Below, one piece after another: positions 17,043 to 23,553 of a DNA stretch of 23,553 nucleotides (positions within the stretch are counted from its first letter, which is position 1; each line of letters begins with the position of its first letter). The DNA comes from Prevotella sp. CAG:732 (GTDB taxonomy: Bacteria > Bacteroidota > Bacteroidia > Bacteroidales > Bacteroidaceae), in NCBI GenBank assembly GCA_000436035.1, contig FR893268.1, positions 137,689 to 161,241 of the forward strand, read 5' to 3'. A program made the position numbers and the translations under genes. Under the pieces are notes generated by a model, which was given only the letters and a program-made list of their open reading frames with translations, had not been told where the DNA came from and searched no databases.

Positions 17043-19640
17043 ATGAACAAACTACAAAAGACAAAAATCATGGGATTTTCTTTCGCCTTCGCATGGATGG
17101 CGACATCTGCCAGTTATGCTCAGATGCTACCTACCCCTACCCAGGAATCAAAGCCGGGAGTGAGATGGTGGTGGATGGGATCTGCAGTGGATAAGGGAAA
17201 CCTCAAGTGGAATCTTGACGAATATGCCAAGGCTGGCATCGGTGCCGTTGAAATCACTCCTCTCTATGGCGTGCAAGGCAATGACAAGAATGATATTCCC
17301 TACCTTTCCCCAAAATGGATGGATATGCTACAGTTCGTGGAAAAGGAAAACCAACAAGTAGGCATAGAGACTGACATGGCTACGGGCACGGGATGGCCAT
17401 TCGGCGGTCCGTGGGTGCCTATCAACGAAGCTGCCTGCAAGGCTATATTCGTGGATACCATTGTGGATGTCAAGCAGAAACTGATGGACATCGACTTCCA
17501 AGTGCCTACCAAGGAACGTGCCTTCGCCAAGCTGAAGCTGATCAAGGCTTATCCTGTGGAGGGTGACAAGAGAAAGAAACGTGTCATCGCCCTATACGAA
17601 AGTCGAACCCGACAGAAAGTGAAGCGTGCCGCCCCTGGAGGAGAGGGATATGTCATCGACCATTTCGACTCCACTGCCGTGGCTCACTATCTCGCCCATA
17701 TCGACAGTGCCTTCGTGGCATCCAAGACACCCTATCCTCATACTTTCTTCAACGACAGTTATGAGGTGTATGGTGCCAACTGGACTCCTACCCTGCTAAC
17801 CGAGTTTGAGAAGATGCACGGCTATCAGTTGCAAGACAAATTCCCAGAGTTCTTGGCTGGAGATGCAGAGGTGGTAAGCGACTACCGTGAGACTCTCGGC
17901 GATATGCTGTTGCACAACTTCACGGAACAATGGACGAAATGGGCGCATGAGCGTGGTGCCATTACTCGCAACCAAGCACATGGTTCTCCTGCCAACCTCA
18001 TCGACTGCTATGCTGCCGTTGACATCCCTGAGATTGAGGGATTCGGTCTCACCGACTTCGGCATCAAGGGGTTGCGAAAAGACCCTGGCAAGACTCGTCC
18101 TAACTTCAGCGACCTCAGTATGTTGAAATATGCTCCTTCTGCCGCACACATCACTGGCAAGAAATATACATCGAGCGAGACCTTCACTTGGCTCACCGAG
18201 CACTTCAGAACCTCCCTGAGCCAGATGAAGCCAGACATGGACTTGATGTTCTGCGCTGGTGTCAACCACATGTTCTTCCATGGCACCGCCTACTCACCGA
18301 AGAACGATCCATGGCCAGGTTGGAAGTTCTATGCCTCTATCGACATGAGTCCTACCAACAGCATTTGGCGTGACGCACCTGAACTGATGAAGTACATCAC
18401 TCGCAGCCAAACCTACCTGCAATGGGGACAGCCCGACAACGACTTCTTGGTATATCTGCCTGTGAGAGACATGTGGCGCAACGACACCAAGAACTGGTTG
18501 ATGCAGTTCGACATCCACAGTATGGCGAAGAAGGCACCTGAGTTCATCAAGGTCATCCTCGACATCGACAAGGCAGGATTCGATTGTGATTACATCAGCG
18601 ACAAATACCTTCGCACATGCCGTTTCAAGAATGGTATGATCGAGACTGCCGCCGGTACTCGCTACAAGGGTATCATCATCCCAGGCAACAACATCATGCC
18701 AAAGGATGTCATCGAGCACCTCTCTGAACTGAAGGCGCAAGGTGCCAAGATTATCAAGGGCGACAACACGAAGGCGATGGCTGAAGCGGCACAACCCGAA
18801 CTGATGAAGAAGCAGTTGGGATTGAAGATGATCAGACGCTGCAATCCGATAGGACACCACTACTTCATCGCCAACCTCTCACCACAAGACATCGACTCTA
18901 GCGTAAACCTTGCAACAGGTGAGAAACAAGGCATCTGGTACAATCCTATGACTGACGAATATCAAGCTGCCCATATCGACAGCAAGGGAGTTCGAGTGCT
19001 ATTGAAGAGTGGCGAGAGTCGCATCCTTATCACCTCCAACAAACCTATCGACAGTTGGAGCATCAGCAGCGACATCCTCTCCCATATCAAGGAGACTCAG
19101 TCTTACAACAAGAACCAAGGCTCCACAATGGAAGGGAAACAAGAAATCGACCTCACTACCAATAAGTGGGCTCTCTCCTTCACCGAGGAACAACCGCAGG
19201 TGGAACAGAAATTCCAATTGCAAGGTCTGAAGACTTGGGAAGGACTCAACGACAAGACCAAGGTGACAATGGGAACGGGCGTTTACGAGACCACCTTCAA
19301 ACTATCGAAAGAGGAAGCTAAGGCTCCATGGAGCATCGACTTGGGAGATGTTCGTGAGAGCGCCAGAGTCTATATCAACGGCAAATACATCGGCTGCGCA
19401 TGGGCTGTACCTTTCATCCTCGACTGCAAGGACGCACTCGTGAAAGGCAAGAATACCCTCCGCATCGAGGTGACCAACCTACCTGCCAATCGTATCGCCG
19501 AACTGGATAGACAGGGAGTGAAATGGCGTAAGATGAAAGAAATCAACGTGGTTGACATCAACTACAAGAAAACCACCTACGAGAACTGGGAGCCTGTGCC
19601 TAGCGGTCTCAACAGTTACGTTAAGTTGGTTCGCCCATGA
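17043..19640 (+). CDS. GH106 alpha-L-rhamnosidase, secreted
   Basis: The 865-residue protein resembles family GH106, which removes alpha-L-rhamnose from non-reducing ends of plant glycans such as rhamnogalacturonans. A signal peptide (about 1-26, ending SASYA) precedes GVRWWWMGSAVDKGNL at 39-54, the family N-terminal signature; other marks are ETDMATGTGWPFGGPW, the segment YTSSETFTW with Glu379, and GVNHMFFHGTAYSP near 405-418. The C-terminal 120 residues (from about 744) form a beta-sandwich like that of GH2 sugar-binding domains (YETTFKLS, YINGKYIGCAW, NTLRIEVTNLPANRIAELDR). I did not assign the catalytic pair. An alternative start is codon 10 (MGFSFAFAW), with little effect on the mature enzyme. 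First gene of the three-enzyme operon, with its own promoter; linkage and polymer are inferred from the GH105 and GH28 neighbours. Confidence 0.92.
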   Translation: MNKLQKTKIMGFSFAFAWMATSASYAQMLPTPTQESKPGVRWWWMGSAVDKGNLKWNLDEYAKAGIGAVEITPLYGVQGNDKNDIPYLSPKWMDMLQFVEKENQQVGIETDMATGTGWPFGGPWVPINEAACKAIFVDTIVDVKQKLMDIDFQVPTKERAFAKLKLIKAYPVEGDKRKKRVIALYESRTRQKVKRAAPGGEGYVIDHFDSTAVAHYLAHIDSAFVASKTPYPHTFFNDSYEVYGANWTPTLLTEFEKMHGYQLQDKFPEFLAGDAEVVSDYRETLGDMLLHNFTEQWTKWAHERGAITRNQAHGSPANLIDCYAAVDIPEIEGFGLTDFGIKGLRKDPGKTRPNFSDLSMLKYAPSAAHITGKKYTSSETFTWLTEHFRTSLSQMKPDMDLMFCAGVNHMFFHGTAYSPKNDPWPGWKFYASIDMSPTNSIWRDAPELMKYITRSQTYLQWGQPDNDFLVYLPVRDMWRNDTKNWLMQFDIHSMAKKAPEFIKVILDIDKAGFDCDYISDKYLRTCRFKNGMIETAAGTRYKGIIIPGNNIMPKDVIEHLSELKAQGAKIIKGDNTKAMAEAAQPELMKKQLGLKMIRRCNPIGHHYFIANLSPQDIDSSVNLATGEKQGIWYNPMTDEYQAAHIDSKGVRVLLKSGESRILITSNKPIDSWSISSDILSHIKETQSYNKNQGSTMEGKQEIDLTTNKWALSFTEEQPQVEQKFQLQGLKTWEGLNDKTKVTMGTGVYETTFKLSKEEAKAPWSIDLGDVRESARVYINGKYIGCAWAVPFILDCKDALVKGKNTLRIEVTNLPANRIAELDRQGVKWRKMKEINVVDINYKKTTYENWEPVPSGLNSYVKLVRP

Positions 19641-19662
19641 TTCTCCCCTATCGACGAGCATC

Positions 19663-19693
19663 ATCAGAATCGAACGAACAATCGTTCTCTGAT
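19663..19693 (+). repeat. Intercistronic hairpin between GH106 and GH105 genes
   Basis: ATCAGA (19663-19668) pairs with TCTGAT (19688-19693) and GAACGA (19672-19677) with TCGTTC (19682-19687), around an ACAA loop, with a three-nt bulge on the left arm. It sits 22 nt after the GH106 stop and has no T-run, so it is not a standard terminator. It could mark RNA processing or set different stability for the upstream and downstream messages. Confidence 0.65.
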
Positions 19694-19745
19694 TCCAATA
19701 GACAATCATCAAACAATGTATAACCATAACATACCAAAAAGCAAC

Positions 19746-20933
19746 ATGAAGAAACTAATTCTTTCAGCCTTATGCGCGGTTTGCGGCTTGACTAGCCTGT
19801 CTGCCCAAAACGCATTGCAAAACGAAATCTTGGAGGTGGCACATCGCACCAACAACTACTTTATGACGAAGTACAGCGATCCGACCATCGACACCTATGT
19901 GAAGAAAGTACGTACCAGCAACCTCTGGACTCGTGCCGTATATTACGAGGGCTTGATGGCACTCTATGAGATTGACCCACAACAACGTTACCTCGACTAC
20001 ACCGACCGATGGGCTGACTATCACAAATGGACAGCTCGCCACAGTGTGAACGATACCGATGCCGACAACCAATGCTGTCAGCAAACCTACATCGACCGTT
20101 ATGTACAAACAGGTGGCAAGAAGGACTTGAGCCAAGTAAAAGCCAATCTTGACCATCAGATGAGCACCAATAGAGTGTCTTACTGGACATGGATCGATGC
20201 CATCCAAATGGCAATGCCTGTCTATGCCAAATACGCCAAACTCACAGGCGAACGCAAGTATCTCGACTATGCCATGAACTCCTATAAGTGGAGCCGTGAC
20301 ACACTTGCAGGCGGTCTTTTCAATAAAGAAGAAGGTCTGTGGTGGCGTGACAAGGACTACGTACCACCTTACAAGGAGAAAGATGGCAGCAACTGCTACT
20401 GGAGCCGTGGAAACGGTTGGGTATATGCCGCCTTGGTACGTGTCATGGAAACCCTGCCTAAAAACGACAAGTACTATGCTTTCCTCAAGAAAGACTTCAT
20501 CGCTATGAGTCAAGCCTTCTTGAAATGTCAACGTGAAGATGGATATTGGAACGTCAGTCTTCTCTGCCCAGCCAACTACGGTGGTCCTGAGATGACAGGT
20601 ACCGGTCTCTTCCTCTATGGCATGGCATGGGGCGTACGCCAAGGCATCCTGCCACAAGCAAAGTATCAAAAAGCGATGAACAAAGCCTGGAAAGCCTTGG
20701 CAGCCTCCGTCCATGAGGATGGCTTTATCGGTTATAACCAAGGTACAGGCAAAGACCCTGCAGCTGGTCAGCCTGTCACCTTCACTTCCGTCCCAGACTT
20801 CGAGGACTATGGTACAGGATGTCTCTTGCTAGGAGCTGCTGAGTTTTATAAACTTCAAAATGCGACCCTCACAGCTACAACCCCAAAAGTTGCTGCAAAG
20901 AAGGTCGCCGCAAAGAAAAGAACTAGAAAGTAA
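19746..20933 (+). CDS. GH105 unsaturated rhamnogalacturonyl hydrolase, secreted
   Basis: The 395-residue enzyme belongs to GH105 (YteR/RhiN type), which removes 4,5-unsaturated galacturonate from oligosaccharides made by pectin or rhamnogalacturonan lyases. The start at 19746 (MKKLILSALCAVCGLTSLSA, then Q) gives a clean signal peptide; an ATG ten codons earlier would put a polar stretch before it. Family marks are NLWTRAVYYEGLMALYEID near 59-77, NDTDADNQCCQQTYIDRY, the segment WTWIDAIQMAMP with Asp151 as the likely catalytic Asp, and YWSRGNGWVYAALVRVM. The C-terminus ends in KVAAKKVAAKKRTRK, a basic low-complexity tail outside the catalytic barrel. It lies 105 nt after the GH106 gene and 30 nt before the GH28 gene. 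Its natural substrate requires a lyase, none of which is in view. Confidence 0.93.
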   Translation: MKKLILSALCAVCGLTSLSAQNALQNEILEVAHRTNNYFMTKYSDPTIDTYVKKVRTSNLWTRAVYYEGLMALYEIDPQQRYLDYTDRWADYHKWTARHSVNDTDADNQCCQQTYIDRYVQTGGKKDLSQVKANLDHQMSTNRVSYWTWIDAIQMAMPVYAKYAKLTGERKYLDYAMNSYKWSRDTLAGGLFNKEEGLWWRDKDYVPPYKEKDGSNCYWSRGNGWVYAALVRVMETLPKNDKYYAFLKKDFIAMSQAFLKCQREDGYWNVSLLCPANYGGPEMTGTGLFLYGMAWGVRQGILPQAKYQKAMNKAWKALAASVHEDGFIGYNQGTGKDPAAGQPVTFTSVPDFEDYGTGCLLLGAAEFYKLQNATLTATTPKVAAKKVAAKKRTRK

Positions 20934-20963
20934 TTATCCCTTCATCAAGAAACAAAACGAATC

Positions 20964-22355
20964 ATGAGAAAATATATTTTTCTGATGGCATGCTTGCTGG
21001 CTCTGATGCCAGCAAGCTCTGAAGCCGCAAAGAAACAAAAGAAAGTCAAGAAGGCCCAAACTGAACTTTGGCCCGATGGCACTAAGATGGATGCTTGGTT
21101 CTGCAACGCCCAAAAGGTGAATGTTGACACGCTCGGAAAGAAGTATGTCATCACGGATTATGGCGTGAAAAACGACAGCAACCTCATTCAGACAAAAGCT
21201 ATCCAAGCCGTCATCGACCAAGCCGCCAACAACGGTGGTGGCGTCATCGTCATCCCTGCCGGAACCTACCAGAGCGGTGCACTCTTCTTCCGTCCTAAGA
21301 CCCACCTCTACGTGGAGGAAGGCGGCAAGCTAAAGGGGAGCGACCGTATCGCCCACTTCCCTGTCATCGAGACTCGTATCGAGGGCGAGACATGTAAATA
21401 CTTCTCTGCCTTCATCAATGCAGACCATTGCGATGGCTTTACGATTGCTGGTCCTGGTATCATCGATGGCAATGGTTATCACTATTGGGAAGAATTTTGG
21501 ATTCGCCGCACCTGGAATCGCCAATGCACCAATAAGGATGCACAGCGCCCTCGCCTCATCTACATTTCCAATTCCAGCAACGTGACAATCCAAGATGCTC
21601 ATATCCAAAACAGCCCATTCTGGACCAATCATATCTACCGCTGCGACCACGTCCGTTTCTTGGATTGTACCATCTTCGCACCGACAGAAGGAGTAAAAGC
21701 CCCTAGCAGCGATGCCATCGATATTGATGTATGCCATGATGTGTTGGTAGATGGTTGCAATATGCACGTCAATGATGATGCCATCGCCATCAAGGGTGGC
21801 AAGGGCACTTGGGCTGACCAAGCCCCAGAGAATGGTCCTGTATATAATGTACTGATTCAAAACTGCAACTATGGTAGAGTTCATGGTTGCCTCACCGTTG
21901 GCAGCGAGAGCGTGAACGACCGCAACATCGTACTGAGAAATATCAAGGTGGGCAACGCTCAACGAGTACTTTGGCTCAAGATGCGCCCTGACACCCCTCA
22001 GCATTACGAGTATGTCACTATTGATAACATCACAGGCAACACCGGCAGTTTCCTCGTCATCCGTCCTTGGACACAGTTCTTCAAGCCTGGTGATCGCAAG
22101 GATATGCCACTCAGTCAGTGCAACAACATCTCCATCAAGAACATCAGCATGAATTGCGACAACTTCTTCGATGTAGGCACAAGCGATAAGTATCGCCTAA
22201 GAGATTTCACCTTCGAGAACATCACTTGCACAGACAAGAAGATGGCATTCGATAGCAAACTCATAGAGAACACCCTCGTCAAGAATGTCAACATTCAAGA
22301 AAGAAGCAAGAGCAATGGATTGAAAACAACCAGTGATACCGATGGACTGAAATAA
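20964..22355 (+). CDS. GH28 family polygalacturonase-like enzyme, secreted
   Basis: The 463-residue protein is a right-handed parallel beta-helix of family GH28, whose members hydrolyse galacturonic acid linkages in polygalacturonan or rhamnogalacturonan. After a signal peptide (about 1-21) comes a short lysine-rich segment (KKQKKVKK), then ITDYGVKNDSNLIQTKAIQ. The four GH28 signatures are present in modified form: SSDAIDID (248-255) for NTD, NDD (270-272), VHG (306-308) with His307 for GHG, and WLKM (337-340) for RIK. The catalytic Asp residues are therefore Asp250, Asp271 and Asp272. The replacement of NTD and RIK is common in exo-acting and rhamnogalacturonan-specific members, so exact specificity is open: polygalacturonase or rhamnogalacturonan galacturonohydrolase are both possible. 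Last gene of the enzyme operon, followed by a strong terminator 20 nt after its stop. Confidence 0.92.
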   Translation: MRKYIFLMACLLALMPASSEAAKKQKKVKKAQTELWPDGTKMDAWFCNAQKVNVDTLGKKYVITDYGVKNDSNLIQTKAIQAVIDQAANNGGGVIVIPAGTYQSGALFFRPKTHLYVEEGGKLKGSDRIAHFPVIETRIEGETCKYFSAFINADHCDGFTIAGPGIIDGNGYHYWEEFWIRRTWNRQCTNKDAQRPRLIYISNSSNVTIQDAHIQNSPFWTNHIYRCDHVRFLDCTIFAPTEGVKAPSSDAIDIDVCHDVLVDGCNMHVNDDAIAIKGGKGTWADQAPENGPVYNVLIQNCNYGRVHGCLTVGSESVNDRNIVLRNIKVGNAQRVLWLKMRPDTPQHYEYVTIDNITGNTGSFLVIRPWTQFFKPGDRKDMPLSQCNNISIKNISMNCDNFFDVGTSDKYRLRDFTFENITCTDKKMAFDSKLIENTLVKNVNIQERSKSNGLKTTSDTDGLK

Positions 22356-22374
22356 GATAAAGATAACAGAAACT

Positions 22375-22412
22375 AAAAAATCCTGCTAGTCAAAAGACTT
22401 GCAGGATTTTTT
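22375..22412. terminator. Bidirectional terminator after the GH operon and tRNA-His
   Basis: AAAAAATCCTGC (22375-22386) pairs with GCAGGATTTTTT (22401-22412); inside, AGTC pairs with GACT around an AAAA loop with one T-T mismatch. A-run on one side and T-run on the other make it able to stop transcription from both strands, serving the GH28 gene from the left and the tRNA-His gene, whose 3' end is three nt away, from the right. Confidence 0.92.
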
Positions 22413-22415
22413 ATG

Positions 22416-22490
22416 GGTGGAAGGTGGGACTCGAACCCACGACATTCAGAACCACAATCTGACGCTCTAACCAACTGAACTACGTCCACC
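22416..22490 (-). tRNA. tRNA-His (anticodon GTG)
   Basis: The minus strand folds as a tRNA: D arm GTTC/GAGC with AGTTGGTTA loop, anticodon arm TCAGA-TTGTGGT-TCTGA with anticodon GTG, and T arm GTGGG-TTCGAGT-CCCAC. The acceptor arm is GTGGACG with CTTCCAC, plus the extra 5' G (position -1) opposite C73 that marks histidine tRNAs. One acceptor pair, position 6 with 67, is C opposite U in this reading. CCA is not encoded. The ends given include G-1 and C73. A strong promoter lies about 40 nt upstream and a terminator immediately downstream, so it is a single-gene unit. Confidence 0.96.
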
Positions 22491-22529
22491 ATGTTAGCTA
22501 GCTTAATCGTTATTTCTTTTAAGCGAGTG

Positions 22530-22561
22530 CAAAGGTAGCAATATTTTTTGATTCCACCAAA
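22530..22561 (-). promoter_or_regulatory. Promoter of tRNA-His
   Basis: On the minus strand TTTG (22558-22561), 20 nt, then TACCTTTG (22530-22537) fit the Bacteroidota promoter pattern well. Transcription should begin near 22523, about 33 nt before the tRNA 5' end. Confidence 0.8.
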
Positions 22562-22600
22562 TTTTTCTTCGATTTTTTTTCAAAAAGAAGCGCATTTTAT

Positions 22601-22646
22601 CCAAAAATCAAGAAAAATGGCTACTTCTCTCGCGAGAAATAGCCAT
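22601..22646 (-). terminator. Terminator of the TPR-secG transcript
   Basis: On the minus strand ATGGCTATTTCTC and GAGAAGTAGCCAT form a 13-bp stem with one mismatch around a GCGA loop (22617-22646), followed by TTTTCTTGATTTTTGG. It lies 46 nt beyond the secG stop codon and ends the housekeeping transcript before the tRNA promoter. Confidence 0.82.
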
Positions 22647-22692
22647 AACCTATGTACAAACCTTTTATAAAAATGGTTCGTAGTTTCTTCAA

Positions 22693-23091
22693 TTACTTAG
22701 CTGGAGAAGCTGGTGCCTTTGGCGCAGCAGGAGCTGCCTTCTGAGCATCTGCGCCCTGAGTTGCAGGAGCTTTCTGAGCACCAGCTGCATTGCTAGCACC
22801 TGGCATAGCAGGAAGAGCAGTCTGCTCTGTTGTAGCAGAATTCTCCATAACACTGCTTTCGCCTACTGCTGTAGGAGCTACGTAAGCGCAAGCTACACTG
22901 ATGATGACCATTGCTGCAGCAAGGCCCCATGTTAATTTCTCGACAACATCGGTGGTCTTACGAACACCCATGATGGCGTTAGATGAAGAGAAGTTGGATG
23001 CAAGACCACCTCCCTTTGATTCCTGGATGAGCACGATGAAAATCATCAACAATGCTATCAAGACGATTAATACTACAAATAATGTGTACAT
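22693..23091 (-). CDS. secG: Preprotein translocase subunit SecG
   Basis: This 132-residue inner-membrane protein is the small SecYEG subunit that aids SecA-driven export. Two hydrophobic helices are clear: YTLFVVLIVLIALLMIFIVL at 2-21 and a second at about 54-73 (LTWGLAAAMVIISVACAYVA). Between them lies the SecG signature VLIQESKGGGLASNFSSSNAIMG. The last 50 or so residues form an Ala/Pro/Lys-rich tail (for example KAAPAAPKAPASPAK) likely to be disordered. It starts 34 nt after the stop of the TPR gene, an arrangement found widely in Bacteroidota, and is followed by a hairpin terminator. Unrelated to the rhamnose genes; it marks the edge of the accessory block. Confidence 0.96.
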   Translation of the reverse strand: MYTLFVVLIVLIALLMIFIVLIQESKGGGLASNFSSSNAIMGVRKTTDVVEKLTWGLAAAMVIISVACAYVAPTAVGESSVMENSATTEQTALPAMPGASNAAGAQKAPATQGADAQKAAPAAPKAPASPAK

Positions 23092-23125
23092 TTTTAAAAC
23101 TAGTTTTATTTATTATTATTTTTCT

Positions 23126-23553
23126 CTATTTCTTGCTGTTTCTGATCAGTTTCTCCAAGAAGCGCATCTGGTCGCCATAGTAGGCACTCTTGCCAGGATG
23201 CTTGGCATGAAGACGACTGATGATGTCGAGCGCACGCTCATATTTGCCTTGCTTGATGTAGATTCTCGCCAAGGTCTCCGTAAAGACGCCGCCATTCTCT
23301 GTCTGATCATCCTTCTCTTCCTCTATCTGAGGCTTGAACTCTGGTTGGTAATCGGCAGCAGAGTCTATCTTCGGCAACTTGAATCCTCCATCTTCCATGA
23401 AGTCATCAATCAGTGAGATAGTACGGGAAGGTTTCTCTTCTTCTTCCTCGCCTTCCGTCTCCAAGAGATAAGCCACATAGTCAACAGCTGCATCTGCAGG
23501 TGTTGGCTTCCTCTTCTCTTTCTTCTTTTTCTCTTCTTCCTCATCAGCAGGAA
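23126..23553 (-). CDS. TPR-containing protein, partial (C-terminal part)
   Basis: The frame is open from the right window edge to the TAG at 23126-23128, giving about 142 C-terminal residues. The first part is very acidic and basic by turns (EEEEKKKKEKRKP, then ETEGEEEEEKPS), probably a disordered linker. The end, GVFTETLARIYIKQGKYERALDII followed by SRLHAKHPGKSAYYGDQMRF, is a tetratricopeptide-type helix pair conserved in Bacteroidota proteins encoded directly upstream of secG. A GTG at 23476 could be read as a start but lies inside the frame and has coding sequence on both sides, so it is not used. Function unknown; linkage with secG suggests a conserved gene pair rather than an accessory role. 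Confidence 0.88.
   Translation of the reverse strand, partial: PADEEEEKKKKEKRKPTPADAAVDYVAYLLETEGEEEEEKPSRTISLIDDFMEDGGFKLPKIDSAADYQPEFKPQIEEEKDDQTENGGVFTETLARIYIKQGKYERALDIISRLHAKHPGKSAYYGDQMRFLEKLIRNSKK

Noticed and set aside
19770..20741. Minus-strand 323-aa open frame
   Set aside because: Antisense shadow of the GH105 gene, which has a signal peptide and catalytic motifs.
21330..22004. Minus-strand 224-aa open frame
   Set aside because: Antisense shadow of the GH28 gene; no domain seen.
23474..23476. GTG start for a short TPR gene
   Set aside because: The frame stays open to the window edge and upstream codons look coding, so this is an internal codon of a longer gene.

Overview
The window reads as an accessory carbohydrate-use region of a member of the Bacteroidota, most likely of the Prevotella/Segatella type. 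The evidence is tandem SusC/SusD pairs, promoters with the Bacteroidota -7 box TAnnTTTG, AT-rich leaders without clear Shine-Dalgarno sequences, and a SecG/TPR neighbourhood typical of the phylum. The genus is an inference from overall style.

Layout. Positions 1-10101 (minus strand) hold one apparent operon of two SusC/SusD pairs: SusC 1104 aa, SusD 762 aa, SusC 955 aa, and a SusD cut by the window edge. A 504-bp intergenic region (10102-10605) follows, with a six-unit, strictly 22-bp-periodic repeat array. Positions 10606-15843 (plus strand) hold an AraC-family regulator with its own terminator, then a compact L-rhamnose operon: rhaB kinase, rhaA isomerase, rhaT symporter, rhaM mutarotase. 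The aldolase gene rhaD (16026-16835) is on the minus strand, convergent with rhaM and divergent from a second plus-strand operon of three secreted glycosidases: GH106 alpha-L-rhamnosidase, GH105 unsaturated rhamnogalacturonyl hydrolase and GH28 polygalacturonase-like enzyme (17043-22355). A bidirectional terminator separates this from housekeeping genes on the minus strand: tRNA-His, secG, and the end of a TPR protein gene.

How it works together (inference from families). The SusC/SusD pairs import oligosaccharides across the outer membrane. GH28, GH105 and GH106 trim rhamnose- and galacturonate-containing oligosaccharides, most plausibly from rhamnogalacturonan I. RhaT brings free L-rhamnose into the cytoplasm; RhaM interconverts its anomers; RhaA, RhaB and RhaD convert it to dihydroxyacetone phosphate and L-lactaldehyde. 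The window therefore joins polymer capture, depolymerisation and complete upper monosaccharide catabolism around a single AraC-type regulator. No pectate or rhamnogalacturonan lyase, no hybrid two-component regulator and no lactaldehyde reductase or dehydrogenase gene is visible; these may lie beyond the left edge or elsewhere.

No rRNA, CRISPR array, insertion sequence, integrase or phage gene was seen. The least explained elements are the 22-bp repeat array, several precise inverted repeats near operon starts and ends, and a tRNA-His with an apparent acceptor-stem mismatch.
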